Source: JAFDZV01 sp964455525 (GTDB lineage Bacteria; Bacteroidota; Ignavibacteria; OLB7). From it: a DNA stretch of 64,000 nt. The first letter of the stretch is position 1; each line of letters starts with the position of its first letter. The position numbers and the translations under genes were made by a program. Under the pieces are notes generated by a model. It worked only from the letters and a program-made list of their open reading frames with translations. It had not been told where the DNA came from and made no database searches. The DNA lies in assembly GCA_964455525.1 (NCBI GenBank), contig CAYVWR010000005.1, positions 124,001 to 188,000 on the forward strand, read 5' to 3'. Below are positions 38,048-46,410 of this stretch, piece after piece.

Positions 38048-38806
38048 ATGCGGTTACAGGATAAAGTGGCAGTAGTGACCGGCGGTAGCTCGGGCATCGG
38101 ACGCGCGGCGGCTCTGGCGTTCGCACGCGAGGGGGCAAAGGTGGTGGTTGCCGATGTGAATATCGAAGGAAGCAGCGAGAGCGTGCGGATAATCAATGAG
38201 AGCGGCGGAGATGCCTGCTTCATCAAATGCGATGTCTCCAACGCTGCGGAGGTGGAGGCGATGGTGAAAAAGACGGTAGAGCTGTATGGGCGTCTCGACT
38301 GTGCGTTCAACAACGCAGGGATCGAGGGAACGTCTGCTTCCATCGCCGATTATCCTCTCGATGCATGGAACCGTATCATCGGAATCAACCTGACCGGGGT
38401 ATTTCTCTGCATGAAATATGAGATCGAGCAGATGCTGAAGCAGGGAGAGGGAGCCATCGTCAACAATGCCTCGATACTCGGCCTGGTCGGTTTCGCCAAC
38501 GCATCGGCGTACAGTGCGGCGAAGCATGGGGTGCTCGGCCTTACCAAGACTGCCGCGCTCGAATATGCCGCCGAGGGAATTCGTGTCAACAGCGTCTGCC
38601 CGGCATTCATCGCCACACCGATGCTGGATCGCGCCGGGATCACATCCAATCCGGAGATGAACGCGATCATGGAGGGAATGCACCCGATCGGGCGATTGGG
38701 ACGCCCGGAGGAGATTGCGGAGGTAGCCGTCTGGCTCTGTACCGATGCCGCCTCGTTCGTTCACGGGCATGGAATGCTCGCCGATGGGGGATATGTGGTG
38801 CGGTAA
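38048..38806 (+). CDS. Short-chain dehydrogenase/reductase
   Basis: Classical SDR of 252 residues: cofactor loop TGGSSGIGRAAALAF, acidic end of strand 2 (VVADVN, pointing to NAD rather than NADP), NNAGIEG, catalytic Ser in NNASILGLVG and YSAAKHGVLGLTK (Tyr/Lys pair). The C-terminal LADGGYVVR is typical of glucose-1-dehydrogenase/FabG-like members. The substrate is unknown. The gene stands alone behind promoter b in the stress cluster. Confidence 0.9.
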   Translation: MRLQDKVAVVTGGSSGIGRAAALAFAREGAKVVVADVNIEGSSESVRIINESGGDACFIKCDVSNAAEVEAMVKKTVELYGRLDCAFNNAGIEGTSASIADYPLDAWNRIIGINLTGVFLCMKYEIEQMLKQGEGAIVNNASILGLVGFANASAYSAAKHGVLGLTKTAALEYAAEGIRVNSVCPAFIATPMLDRAGITSNPEMNAIMEGMHPIGRLGRPEEIAEVAVWLCTDAASFVHGHGMLADGGYVVR

Positions 38807-38869
38807 TATTCCGGTTCCTCTGATGGCGCCCAAATAATCATCCAGAATTATTTCGACTCCCTCGAATAT

Positions 38870-38912
38870 TGACGTACGTCATGGTACAGCGGTCACGTCC
38901 CCGGTATGTTTG
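38870..38912 (+). promoter_or_regulatory. Regulon promoter c (Hsp20 gene)
   Basis: TGAC-GTAC-GTCATGG (38870-38884) and -7 element TATGTTTG at 38905-38912, 29.5 bp from the centre. The Hsp20 start lies about 117 bp downstream. Confidence 0.75.
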
Positions 38913-39029
38913 TATAGAAAATTTCTGCTGGTGATGTCGGAAGCCGGCCCGGCTTGCATTTTCGTGTGAACCGAACTCCAGATACTTCGCCAGCATAATC
39001 AACGATATATGTAGACGAGGAATCCCATC

Positions 39030-39581
39030 ATGGAAACGAACAACACATCCAGTGAAGCAGCAACTCTTACGAAGACGAACGGCAATGGAAATGACACTGA
39101 AACGATGCCTGTATATCGTGAGAGCAGCCCGTTCACGACAATGCGCCGTCTCGCTGAGGAGATGGATCGCACCTTCAACGAATGGGGCTTTGGCAGAGGG
39201 CTGTTGACGCCGTTCTTCGGACGTGACCCGCTCGCCAAGCGTATGGAGGAATTTGGCAAGGATCTCTACCTGCCGGATATCGAAGTGGTTGAAAAAGATG
39301 GAACGATGACCGTCCGCACCGATCTGCCCGGTATCAGGAAGGAGGATGTGACTATCGAGATCACAAACAACAGCCTGGTTATCAAGGGTGAGCGGCACCG
39401 GGAGGAGAAGGAGGAGCACGAGGGATATTACCGGAGCGAGAGGAGCTACGGCAAATTCTACCGGAGCATTCCGTTCCGCGATGGCATCGAGGCAGATGAT
39501 GCGCAGGCATCGTTCAAGGATGGAGTGCTGGAGGTGACGTTGAAGACGAAGAAAAACGGCCGCACGATCGAGATCCAGTAA
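39030..39581 (+). CDS. Small heat-shock protein, Hsp20/alpha-crystallin family
   Basis: 183 residues. The N-terminal ~85 are variable, with SPFTTMRRLAEEMDRTFNEWGFG, followed by the alpha-crystallin domain: YLPDIEVVEKDGTMTVRTDLPGIRKEDVTIEI, NNSLVIKGERHREEKEE, RSYGKFYRSIPF, and the signature ASFKDGVLEVTLK. The usual C-terminal IxI anchoring motif is present as TIEIQ. ATP-independent holdase that binds unfolding proteins. Controlled by promoter c. Confidence 0.93.
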   Translation: METNNTSSEAATLTKTNGNGNDTETMPVYRESSPFTTMRRLAEEMDRTFNEWGFGRGLLTPFFGRDPLAKRMEEFGKDLYLPDIEVVEKDGTMTVRTDLPGIRKEDVTIEITNNSLVIKGERHREEKEEHEGYYRSERSYGKFYRSIPFRDGIEADDAQASFKDGVLEVTLKTKKNGRTIEIQ

Positions 39582-39785
39582 TCGACCATGCTCTGTTCGG
39601 CCTTATGGGCAGAATAGGTTAATAGAGCTTCTGGACAGAGAAGTGGCTGCGGCGATGCATTGGTGCCGGGGGGGACCGATGCATCGCCTATGTTATACTG
39701 GCCTGCTCTGTTCCTTGATGTGGGTGAACTGTAATGATACCGGCGCTCGTTGCCGAATCAACCATAGAGATACAGGAGCACGATA

Positions 39786-40172
39786 ATGCGTATCGTCGTC
39801 GCCATCTTCATGATCCTGCACGGAATCGCACATCTTCCGGGCTTTATCGTTCCGTGGCGTATCGCCGTGCTTAAGGATATGCCGTACAAGACCACTCTCC
39901 TCTCCGGCCGCTTCGATGCCGGTGATGCCGGGATACGGATCATCGGGCTGCTCTGGCTTGCTACCGCGCTCGCGTTTGTGATAACCGGTATTGCCATGAT
40001 GGGCGATCGCCCCTGGTGGGCCGTGACAGCTCTCGCCGTATCGATCGTCTCGCTGATTCTCAGTCTCCTGAGCCTTCCAGAAGCCCGCATCGGCGTAGCT
40101 CTCAACATTGTCATACTTGCCGGTCTGCTCGTTTCCGGCATGGCCGGGTGGCTTACTATCCGTCCGAATTAG
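39786..40172 (+). CDS. Small four-helix membrane protein, unknown
   Basis: 128 residues, ATG with AGGAG 8 nt upstream. Four hydrophobic helices: VVAIFMILHGIAHLPGFIV, IIGLLWLATALAFVITGIAM, WWAVTALAVSIVSLILSLLS and LNIVILAGLLVSGMAGW. The first contains ILHGIAHLPGF, seen in several small stress-cluster membrane proteins. No enzymatic motif. About 200 bp downstream of hsp20; own promoter not seen. Confidence 0.6.
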   Translation: MRIVVAIFMILHGIAHLPGFIVPWRIAVLKDMPYKTTLLSGRFDAGDAGIRIIGLLWLATALAFVITGIAMMGDRPWWAVTALAVSIVSLILSLLSLPEARIGVALNIVILAGLLVSGMAGWLTIRPN

Positions 40173-40191
40173 AAATCACCGTCTGGGGCTC

Positions 40192-40545
40192 TATGCGTTA
40201 TATACGCACGGCTCCATCACCCGGACCGATCTGGATCTGTATTACAATTTCGGTGCGCTTGGCCCATTCATCGGAGCGGCCATCACCGCATCCCTCTTCT
40301 ATGGAGGAAAGGGGGTAAGGTCGCTGCTTGCAACGCTGAAACCATCGGGGCTCGAACGAAGATCCCTTCTTCTTGCGCGCGCTCCTCTGCTTCTGTTTGT
40401 GGCCGGCTTGTTCGTTCATCTCCTGCTGGCCGGGGAGCCGTTCTCGTTCGAGACGACGGAGAGTGCGTTCGGCCTTACCACGATGGCGTCGTATCTGGCA
40501 TGGGCGCTCCCCTTCATCGGTGTGAAGGTCGTGCCCCCTCATCCT
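40192..40545 (+). pseudogene. Fragment of a CPBP-type intramembrane protease
   Basis: A readable segment LYYNFGALGPFIGAAITASL, KPSGLERRSLLLARAPLLLFVAGLFVHLL and LAWALPFIG matches the N-terminal half of CPBP/CAAX-type membrane proteases. Start region and the catalytic EExxxR half are missing and the frame then loses sense. A relic. Confidence 0.45.
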
Positions 40546-40790
40546 GCGAGACCGTTCGATCATCGTAGGCGACGCGCAGCCCTACGCCGAGCGGCTGGTC
40601 GAAAAGATATTCGGCGCCGATGCCGCCGTATGGGAAAATCCCGGATGCTTTCGAATAATCCCGGGCCTGGAACAGGGGATCGGAGCCGATATCTCTATAT
40701 CGCTGCAGCGGCGCTTCCACGTAATTATAACCGACTCCACCGAACGCGCCGAAACGCCACCCGGAAATATCATCAGCTTTCTATTGTATC
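40515..40790 (-). pseudogene. Fragment of an outer-membrane beta-barrel protein
   Basis: On the minus strand a frame reads SGWRFGAFGGVGYNYVEAP then FPYGGIGAEYLFDQPLGVGLRVAYDD, barrel-strand sequence with no start. Upstream (40800-41000) more barrel-like pieces (VYVRTRLKLNINREI) lie in other frames. Degenerate copy, perhaps related to the intact barrel gene at 41166. Confidence 0.4.
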
Positions 40791-41047
40791 TATGCGGCAT
40801 GACCCAGGCAGAACGATCCTGCTGCGACGACAATCGCTGTACGAAGTAGCGAGCTGGAAAATCGATCTATGGCGGTTATCTCCCGGTTGATATTGAGTTT
40901 GAGTCTGGTGCGAACGTAGACTGCCGTTGCGCCTCCCACCATGATCTCCGTCAAGTTTCCAATCACGGCAATTATTCCCTCGATAATTACGGAGGGAAGA
41001 TGATGCTGCATGTGGTGGTGCGATACTCTGGGAACGATTCGGCGTTT

Positions 41048-41092
41048 CATGACCGATGTCATGGTTGCCGGGCAGCGCTTCCGGTAAGTTGC
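41048..41092 (+). promoter_or_regulatory. Regulon promoter d (outer-membrane protein/mgtA)
   Basis: CATGAC-CGAT-GTCATG (41048-41063), identical over 16 bp to site a, with -7 element TAAGTTGC at 41085-41092, 29.5 bp from the centre. The ATG is 74 bp downstream. Confidence 0.7.
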
Positions 41093-41165
41093 TTTGGAAT
41101 TCGAGCAGATGGCAAGAGACGTGATTGTACTGCTTGCCGGGCCGGAGCAACCAGGAGAAGAGAGC

Positions 41166-41792
41166 ATGAAGACTATGATGATGATCGTGTGCACGCTTTT
41201 ATTCGGGGCCGCCCTCCATGCACAGCAGGCTCAGACCCAGCCGGCAGTGGCCGATGGCGGATTTATCACCCTGCTGGCAAGCCCCACACAGCTCAACGAC
41301 GCTACCGGCCTGCTGATCGGCGGAGGCATCTGCGCCATCCTCGAACCGCATATGAGGGTCGGGCTGATGGCCGCCACTCTGGTAAACGATGTGCATGGAA
41401 GAGGGAGGACGGCGGCATCGAGGCGGAAACTGGCCTTCAGTTATGGAGGAGTCTACGGCGAATATGTGATTGATCCGGAGAGCCCCATCCACTTCTCGGT
41501 ATACACGTTTCTCGGTGGTGGTGGACTGCTCTATCATGGGACGATCGACGATCCCTCCCCCGGCGTTGCAAAGACCGGCAGCATCGACATCGATCTATAT
41601 ATAGATCGCGAGACGGACGGTTTCCTGATCGCGGAGCCGGGAGTGAGCATGGAGGCAGGTGTGATGGAAAATCTCCGTGTAAGCGTCGGCCTTGGCTATC
41701 GCCTCGTGCATGGTGTGGAGACCGATGGCGTGAGCGACGGCACGGTGAGCGGCCCGATTGGAACGCTTATGATACGTCTCGGCATGTTCTGA
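41166..41792 (+). CDS. Small outer-membrane beta-barrel protein
   Basis: 208 residues with a signal peptide (MKTMMMIVCTLLFGAALHA, then QQAQTQ). Amphipathic strands throughout (MRVGLMAATLVND, HFSVYTFLGGGGLLYHG, LRVSVGLGYRLVHG) and an aromatic C-terminus LMIRLGMF. Start ATG 41166 has CAGGAGAAGA before it. Family not identified. Probably co-transcribed with the P-type ATPase 38 bp downstream from promoter d. Confidence 0.65.
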   Translation: MKTMMMIVCTLLFGAALHAQQAQTQPAVADGGFITLLASPTQLNDATGLLIGGGICAILEPHMRVGLMAATLVNDVHGRGRTAASRRKLAFSYGGVYGEYVIDPESPIHFSVYTFLGGGGLLYHGTIDDPSPGVAKTGSIDIDLYIDRETDGFLIAEPGVSMEAGVMENLRVSVGLGYRLVHGVETDGVSDGTVSGPIGTLMIRLGMF

Positions 41793-41830
41793 TATCCATC
41801 ACCCGGTTTTCTGGTCTGGACCGTACATCG

Positions 41831-44452
41831 ATGCATAATGACCATGAGAAGATGATACAACCGGATGAACGCCATAAGGCATACCGGGCCGATGCTCTGC
41901 TGGAATGCGCACGCCTGGATCCCGGCCAGACGCTCCGGCATCTCGGGACCAGTTCTGATGGGCTACGTGAAGAAGAGGCGTTGCTGCGCCTGCAGCGGCA
42001 TGGACCGAACCAGGTGCTCGCCGGCCGGCCCCGGCTGGCCGCGTTCCGTATTCTCGATAACCTCCGCAATCCTCTCATTATCCTCCTGATGGTGCTCGGT
42101 GTGATCTCGTATCTCACCGGCGATATCCGCGCGACGGTCATGATCGGGGTGATGCTCGTGCTTGGGGTTGTGCTCCGGTTCGTTCAGGAGATGAGGTCCG
42201 ACAAAGCTGCCGAGAAGCTGAAAGCGCTCGTGGCGATGAAGGCGACCGTTATCCGCGATGGGGAGAAGCGAGATGTCCCGGCCGCGACCGTGGTCCCCGG
42301 AGATATCATCATCCTCTCGGCCGGGGACATGGTTCCGGCCGATGTGCGGCTTCTCACCGCACACGATCTCTATATGAACGAGTCGGCTCTCACCGGCGAA
42401 TCGATGCCGACCGAGAAGAGCGCAGATATCGCACCCGATCACGTGGCGGATCCTCTTGCGCTGCCGATGCTCTGCTTTCAGGGATCGCATGTGCAGACCG
42501 GTTCAGCCACCGCAGTCGCCATCCTCACAGGCTCCGGCACATATTTCGGTCGGCTGGCCGAGAGCATTGCTACAGAGCGGGTGCCCACAGGTTTCGATAC
42601 CGGTATCAACGCATTTACCTGGCTTATCATCAAGTTCATGATGGTGCTGGTACCGCTCGTCTTTGTGCTAAACGGTCTGAGCAAAGGCAACTGGTTCGAT
42701 GCGTTCCTCTTTGCGATGGCGGTGGCGGTCGGCCTGACTCCGGAGATGCTTCCGATGATCGTGACGGTCAATCTCTCGAAAGGGGCGATCGCGATGTCGC
42801 GCAGGAAGGTGATCGTCAAGCGCCTCAACGCGATTCAGAATCTCGGTGCGATGGATGTTCTCTGCACCGATAAGACCGGAACGCTGACCGAGGGGAGGAT
42901 CGTACTGATCAGACATGTCGATGTGGAAGGAAACGAGCGGGAGGAGATCCTCCATTATGCCTACTTGAACAGCTATTTCGAGACCGGGTTGAAAAATGTG
43001 ATGGATGTGGCCGTGCTCGAGCATGAACATCTGGAGGAACCGTTTGTTCGGGGGAGGGGATACACCAAGATCGATGAGATCCCGTTCGATTTCGAGCGTC
43101 GGCGGCTTTCGGTAGTTGTCGACGATGCTGGCGGAGAGCGGACGCTGATCTGCAAGGGAGCGGTCGAGGAGGTGATCGCCCATTGCTCGCATATCATGGT
43201 GCAAGGAGAGGCTCTGTCGCTCGATTCATTGCATCACTATCCGTTGAGCGAGGAGCTGGTAGAGAAATTCAACGAACAGGGTTTTCGGGTTGTGGCGCTG
43301 GCATTCCGCACGATGCCGGAGGAAAGCCGGGCCTATACCGTCGCCGACGAGAGCGGCCTGACGCTGCTGGGATATCTGGCTTTTCTCGATCCGCCCAAGG
43401 AGACTGCGGCAAAGGCTCTGCTGGAGCTGCACCAGAGCAATATCGCCGTCAAGGTGCTTACCGGTGATAATGGGGTGATTACTGCCAGTATCTGCCGGCA
43501 GGTGGGGCTCCCGGTCGAGGGGATACTTCTTGGCCCGGCAATCAACGAGATGAGCGATGAGCAGTTGGCGGAGCAGGTGGAATCGACCACCATTTTCGCG
43601 AAGCTCTCGCCAGCGCACAAGGAGCGTGTCGTCAAGGCGCTTCAGCATCGCGGCCATGTCGTCGGGTGTATGGGGGATGGGATCAACGACGCACTGGCAC
43701 TGAAAGGGAGCGATGTGGGGATCTCCGTGGATACCGCTGTCGATATAGCAAAGGAGTCCTCCGACATTATTCTGCTCGAGCGGAGCCTTCTGGTATTGAA
43801 CGATGGGGTGGTCGAGGGGCGGAGAGTCTTCGGCAACGTGATCAAATACATCAAGATGGCCGCCAGCTCCAACTTCGGCAATATGTTCAGCGTGATCGGT
43901 GCCAGCATCTTCCTCCCGTTCCTTCCGATGCTTCCCATCCAGGTGTTGACGAATAACCTGCTGTATGACTTCTCGCAGACGACGATTCCGACCGATGATG
44001 TCGATGCCGAGTGGCTGGCAAGGCCCCGCAGGTGGGCGATCGGTGATATCCGCCGGTTTATCCTGCGTATCGGGCCTGTCAGCTCGATTTTCGATTACGC
44101 CACATTTTTCATCATGCTCTACATCTTCGACTGCTGGAGCAACCCTGCGCTGTTCCGTACAGGGTGGTTCGTCGAATCGCTTTTCACCCAGACGTTGATC
44201 ATCCATGTAATTCGAACCGATAAGGTCCCTTTCGTCGAGAGCCGTGCCAGCACGCCGCTGATCATAACCTCACTGCTGATCGTTGCGTTAGGGGCATGGC
44301 TTCCATATTCGCCACTGGCAGGTGCTCTGGGGCTGGTGCCGCTCCCCTGGCTCTACTGGGGCCTGCTCGGCGTGATGCTGGTCTGCTATGTGGCGCTTAC
44401 GCAGGGGGTGAAAAACTGGCTTCTCCGAAAGGGGCCTGAAATACTCCCGTGA
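41831..44452 (+). CDS. mgtA: Magnesium-importing P-type ATPase (MgtA/MgtB type)
   Basis: P3B ATPase, 873 residues. Seen: N-terminal cation-ATPase domain, LTGESMPTEK (actuator, ~188), phosphorylation site D347 in CTDKTGTLTEGRIVL, KGAVEEV (nucleotide domain), LTGDNGVIT, and GDGINDALALKGSDVGISV hinge. The segments EILHYAYLNSYFETGLKNVMDVAVL and NLLYDFSQTTIPTDDVDAEWLARPRRW are specific to MgtA-like pumps rather than Ca2+ pumps. It brings Mg2+ into the cytoplasm. No Mg-sensing leader was seen; its control here is probably through promoter d together with the barrel gene. Confidence 0.92.
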   Translation: MHNDHEKMIQPDERHKAYRADALLECARLDPGQTLRHLGTSSDGLREEEALLRLQRHGPNQVLAGRPRLAAFRILDNLRNPLIILLMVLGVISYLTGDIRATVMIGVMLVLGVVLRFVQEMRSDKAAEKLKALVAMKATVIRDGEKRDVPAATVVPGDIIILSAGDMVPADVRLLTAHDLYMNESALTGESMPTEKSADIAPDHVADPLALPMLCFQGSHVQTGSATAVAILTGSGTYFGRLAESIATERVPTGFDTGINAFTWLIIKFMMVLVPLVFVLNGLSKGNWFDAFLFAMAVAVGLTPEMLPMIVTVNLSKGAIAMSRRKVIVKRLNAIQNLGAMDVLCTDKTGTLTEGRIVLIRHVDVEGNEREEILHYAYLNSYFETGLKNVMDVAVLEHEHLEEPFVRGRGYTKIDEIPFDFERRRLSVVVDDAGGERTLICKGAVEEVIAHCSHIMVQGEALSLDSLHHYPLSEELVEKFNEQGFRVVALAFRTMPEESRAYTVADESGLTLLGYLAFLDPPKETAAKALLELHQSNIAVKVLTGDNGVITASICRQVGLPVEGILLGPAINEMSDEQLAEQVESTTIFAKLSPAHKERVVKALQHRGHVVGCMGDGINDALALKGSDVGISVDTAVDIAKESSDIILLERSLLVLNDGVVEGRRVFGNVIKYIKMAASSNFGNMFSVIGASIFLPFLPMLPIQVLTNNLLYDFSQTTIPTDDVDAEWLARPRRWAIGDIRRFILRIGPVSSIFDYATFFIMLYIFDCWSNPALFRTGWFVESLFTQTLIIHVIRTDKVPFVESRASTPLIITSLLIVALGAWLPYSPLAGALGLVPLPWLYWGLLGVMLVCYVALTQGVKNWLLRKGPEILP

Positions 44453-44510
44453 TGCTGCTGTTATGTACCGGAGAATATTCTGCCGAGGCTATCACGGTTC
44501 CGTTCCATAC

Positions 44511-44554
44511 TTGATGGATGTCATGGTTTCCATCTGCCGGTATAGATAGTTTTG
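44511..44554 (+). promoter_or_regulatory. Regulon promoter e (BON gene)
   Basis: TTGAT-GGAT-GTCATGG (44511-44526), left half closer to the classical Fnr half-site, with -7 element TAGTTTTG at 44547-44554, 29.5 bp from the centre and 52 bp before the ATG. Confidence 0.7.
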
Positions 44555-44606
44555 GATCAACACCGAATATTCCTTGTACGGATTTACTGATGAGGGGAAA
44601 ATAAGT

Positions 44607-45230
44607 ATGAAGACATCAGATGTAGCAGCCGCAGGCCGGGTTAACGACCAGAGTATCGAGCCGACTCTACCACAACCCTATGCCGGGCGGATACAGAGCC
44701 CGACAGCTCGAAACGCTGCCGGGAAGCACCTCCCGGATATGGCGAGCGACCGTGGACGAGATAAAGGGCATCCTGCCATCGTTTCGGCCGCTGAGAGGAT
44801 GCACGATGAACATATTGTCTCAGCCATCGCGCACACTCTTGAATGGAACCGAATTATCCCTGGAAACCTCATCAATGCCATGTCCTGCGGAGGGCATGTT
44901 ACTCTTGCCGGGTATGTGCATTCACGCCAGGATAGGGAGGAGGCGGAGATGCTGGTGAGGCGGCTTCCGGGAGTTTACCGCGTCGATAATAGAATCGAGG
45001 TTCTGACGGATGATATGCTGTCGGGCCGGTTGAAGTCGGCAATCATGGATCTGTTGCAGCGCCATGCAAGGCGTTTCGGCCGTGATATCGGAGTGGAAAT
45101 GAAAAATGGAAAGGTGGTGTTGACCGGGAAGGTGGAAACGCTCGCCGAAAAACGTCTCGTGCTCGATGCCCTGGGCTGGATCTCTTACGTGCACGCCATT
45201 GAAGACCGGCTGGAGATTGGCCCGGGGTAG
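44607..45230 (+). CDS. BON-domain protein
   Basis: 207 residues. The first ~80 are polar and probably disordered. Two BON domains follow: HIVSAIAHTLEWNRIIPGNLINAMSCGGHVTLAGYVHSRQDREEAEMLVRRLPGVYRVDNRIEV and a second with AIMDLLQRHARRFGRDIGVEMKNGKVVLTGKVETLAEK. BON domains bind phospholipid or other hydrophobic ligands. No signal peptide is visible, unlike OsmY, so a cytoplasmic place is possible. ATG 44607 follows GAGGGGAAA. Confidence 0.85.
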   Translation: MKTSDVAAAGRVNDQSIEPTLPQPYAGRIQSPTARNAAGKHLPDMASDRGRDKGHPAIVSAAERMHDEHIVSAIAHTLEWNRIIPGNLINAMSCGGHVTLAGYVHSRQDREEAEMLVRRLPGVYRVDNRIEVLTDDMLSGRLKSAIMDLLQRHARRFGRDIGVEMKNGKVVLTGKVETLAEKRLVLDALGWISYVHAIEDRLEIGPG

Positions 45231-45705
45231 CTCTGCGGCATGCTGTGAACATGAGCTCATTGAAGGAGAGGGGGGCACAGGCAGGAGATGAGGATAGCCG
45301 CTCACAGGAGCCGGAAGAAAAATCTGTACATGCTACACATCATGGCGTCTCCCCAAAGTACGACGCGGGCAGCAGCTTTATGGTCATGGAGTCATAGCGC
45401 ACTGTGTCTGTATCTCTGAGTAGAGATACCACTATTGTAAATATTCGCACTGAGGAGCGGACATCAGGCGGTGGCGTCAGTACGCAGACATGGGACGCCG
45501 AGAGAGCGAAAGGGGAGACACTGGTCTGGGTTCGCGAGATTATGGATGCGGTTGAGACATATGTTCATCATCCCCTCCTGTTCCTCTCTCACTTTATTAG
45601 GAGGAAGTTCCGCAGGAACGTCCCTTCCCCTCATCATCATGAGAAGAACAGGCCGTTCCTATGGAGCTTCAGTTGTGTCGCTGCCTGCCGAAAATCAGGT
45701 GCAGT
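45231..45705. other. Intergenic stretch, only a doubtful small frame
   Basis: 475 bp between the BON gene and the convergent Crp/Fnr-like gene. A 48-codon frame at 45251-45397 (+) starts MSSLKERGAQAGDEDS and ends FMVMES; no ribosome site supports it. Near 45594-45626 there is an imperfect GGAAGTTCC/GGAACGT foldback. No HTH-coding remnant of the neighbouring regulator was found in any minus-strand frame. Confidence 0.35.
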
Positions 45706-46221
45706 TTAATGAGGGGGATCTCCCTCTCCGTTCCTTTGTGCGTGTGATGTGCGATACTGCTTATCGATATAGTGCTCCATCGACCGGATACGTTCGCATA
45801 TCTTGCACATGATCCGGACCATGATATGCGGGTTCGTTGTGAGAAGTTCCAGTGCTTTCTCTTTCGGGATGAAGCAGATCGATGAATCCTCGATAGCCAG
45901 CGCTCCATTCTGATGGATATCACCGCCGAGAATATCGGGCATGCCGAGGACATCACCCGGGGTAACCACTGCAACAACCAGATTTTCCTCTTCGCGCCGC
46001 TTTACAAGCGCTGCCCTGCCGGAACGCAGGCAATGGATGCCTGCAATGGGCTTCCCCTCCTCGAAGAGTTGCGTTCCCGCCGGGAAGCTTCTCTGAGTCC
46101 CGCCGGTGATTGCCGGCTTATGCCAGGCATCGGGACATTCATTGTCGATCGCTCTATCCAGAAGAGGGCAGTATACACATTCCGATGATTTTATCTCATT
46201 CATGAGGGTATCTCTCGACAT
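45706..46221 (-). CDS. Crp/Fnr-type sensor protein without DNA-binding domain
   Basis: 171 residues. The cyclic-nucleotide-binding-type jelly roll is complete (FPAGTQLFEEGKPIAGIHCLRSGRAALVK, VTPGDVLGMPDIL) and the dimer helix begins (LTTNPHIMVRIMCKICERIRSMEHYI), but the protein stops about 20 residues later, so no winged helix is present. Cysteines C15, C18, C29 near the N-terminus and C116 (SSICFIP) correspond in layout to the four [4Fe-4S] ligands of Fnr (C20, C23, C29, C122). ATG 46221 or 46203 may be the start. It has its own regulon promoter f, so it is probably expressed and feedback-controlled. A dominant-negative or redox-buffer role is possible. Confidence 0.75.
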   Translation of the reverse strand: MSRDTLMNEIKSSECVYCPLLDRAIDNECPDAWHKPAITGGTQRSFPAGTQLFEEGKPIAGIHCLRSGRAALVKRREEENLVVAVVTPGDVLGMPDILGGDIHQNGALAIEDSSICFIPKEKALELLTTNPHIMVRIMCKICERIRSMEHYIDKQYRTSHAQRNGEGDPPH

Positions 46222-46251
46222 ACTGATCAGGGACTTATTATCGGACGAGTT

Positions 46252-46296
46252 TAAATCTAGAGCAATCCTACGCCGGGGACCATGATCAGTGTCATG
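46252..46296 (-). promoter_or_regulatory. Regulon promoter f (HTH-less Crp/Fnr gene)
   Basis: On the minus strand CATGAC-ACTG-ATCATGG (from 46296 downward) with the -7 element TAGATTTA at 46259-46252, 29.5 bp from the centre; the ATG at 46221 is ~31 bp further. Confidence 0.7.
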
Positions 46297-46355
46297 CTTT
46301 AGATATTCGAGGATGGAATCGTTGGATACGGGCCGGAGAGATTTGTAAAATGAAA

Positions 46356-46382
46356 CGGGCTCGCGTCATGAACGGGAGCCCG
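46356..46382 (-). terminator. Terminator of the Fnr-like gene
   Basis: CGGGCTC (46356-46362) pairs with GAGCCCG (46376-46382); on the minus strand it is followed by TTTCATTTTAC. It lies 29 bp after the Fnr-like gene's stop. Confidence 0.6.
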
Positions 46383-46410
46383 GAGTTGGAGGGTATCAAT
46401 CAGAGGTCTT

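Noticed and set aside
45251..45397. 48-codon frame after the BON gene
   Set aside because: No ribosome site, no recognisable features and low-complexity composition; mentioned only in the spacer entry.
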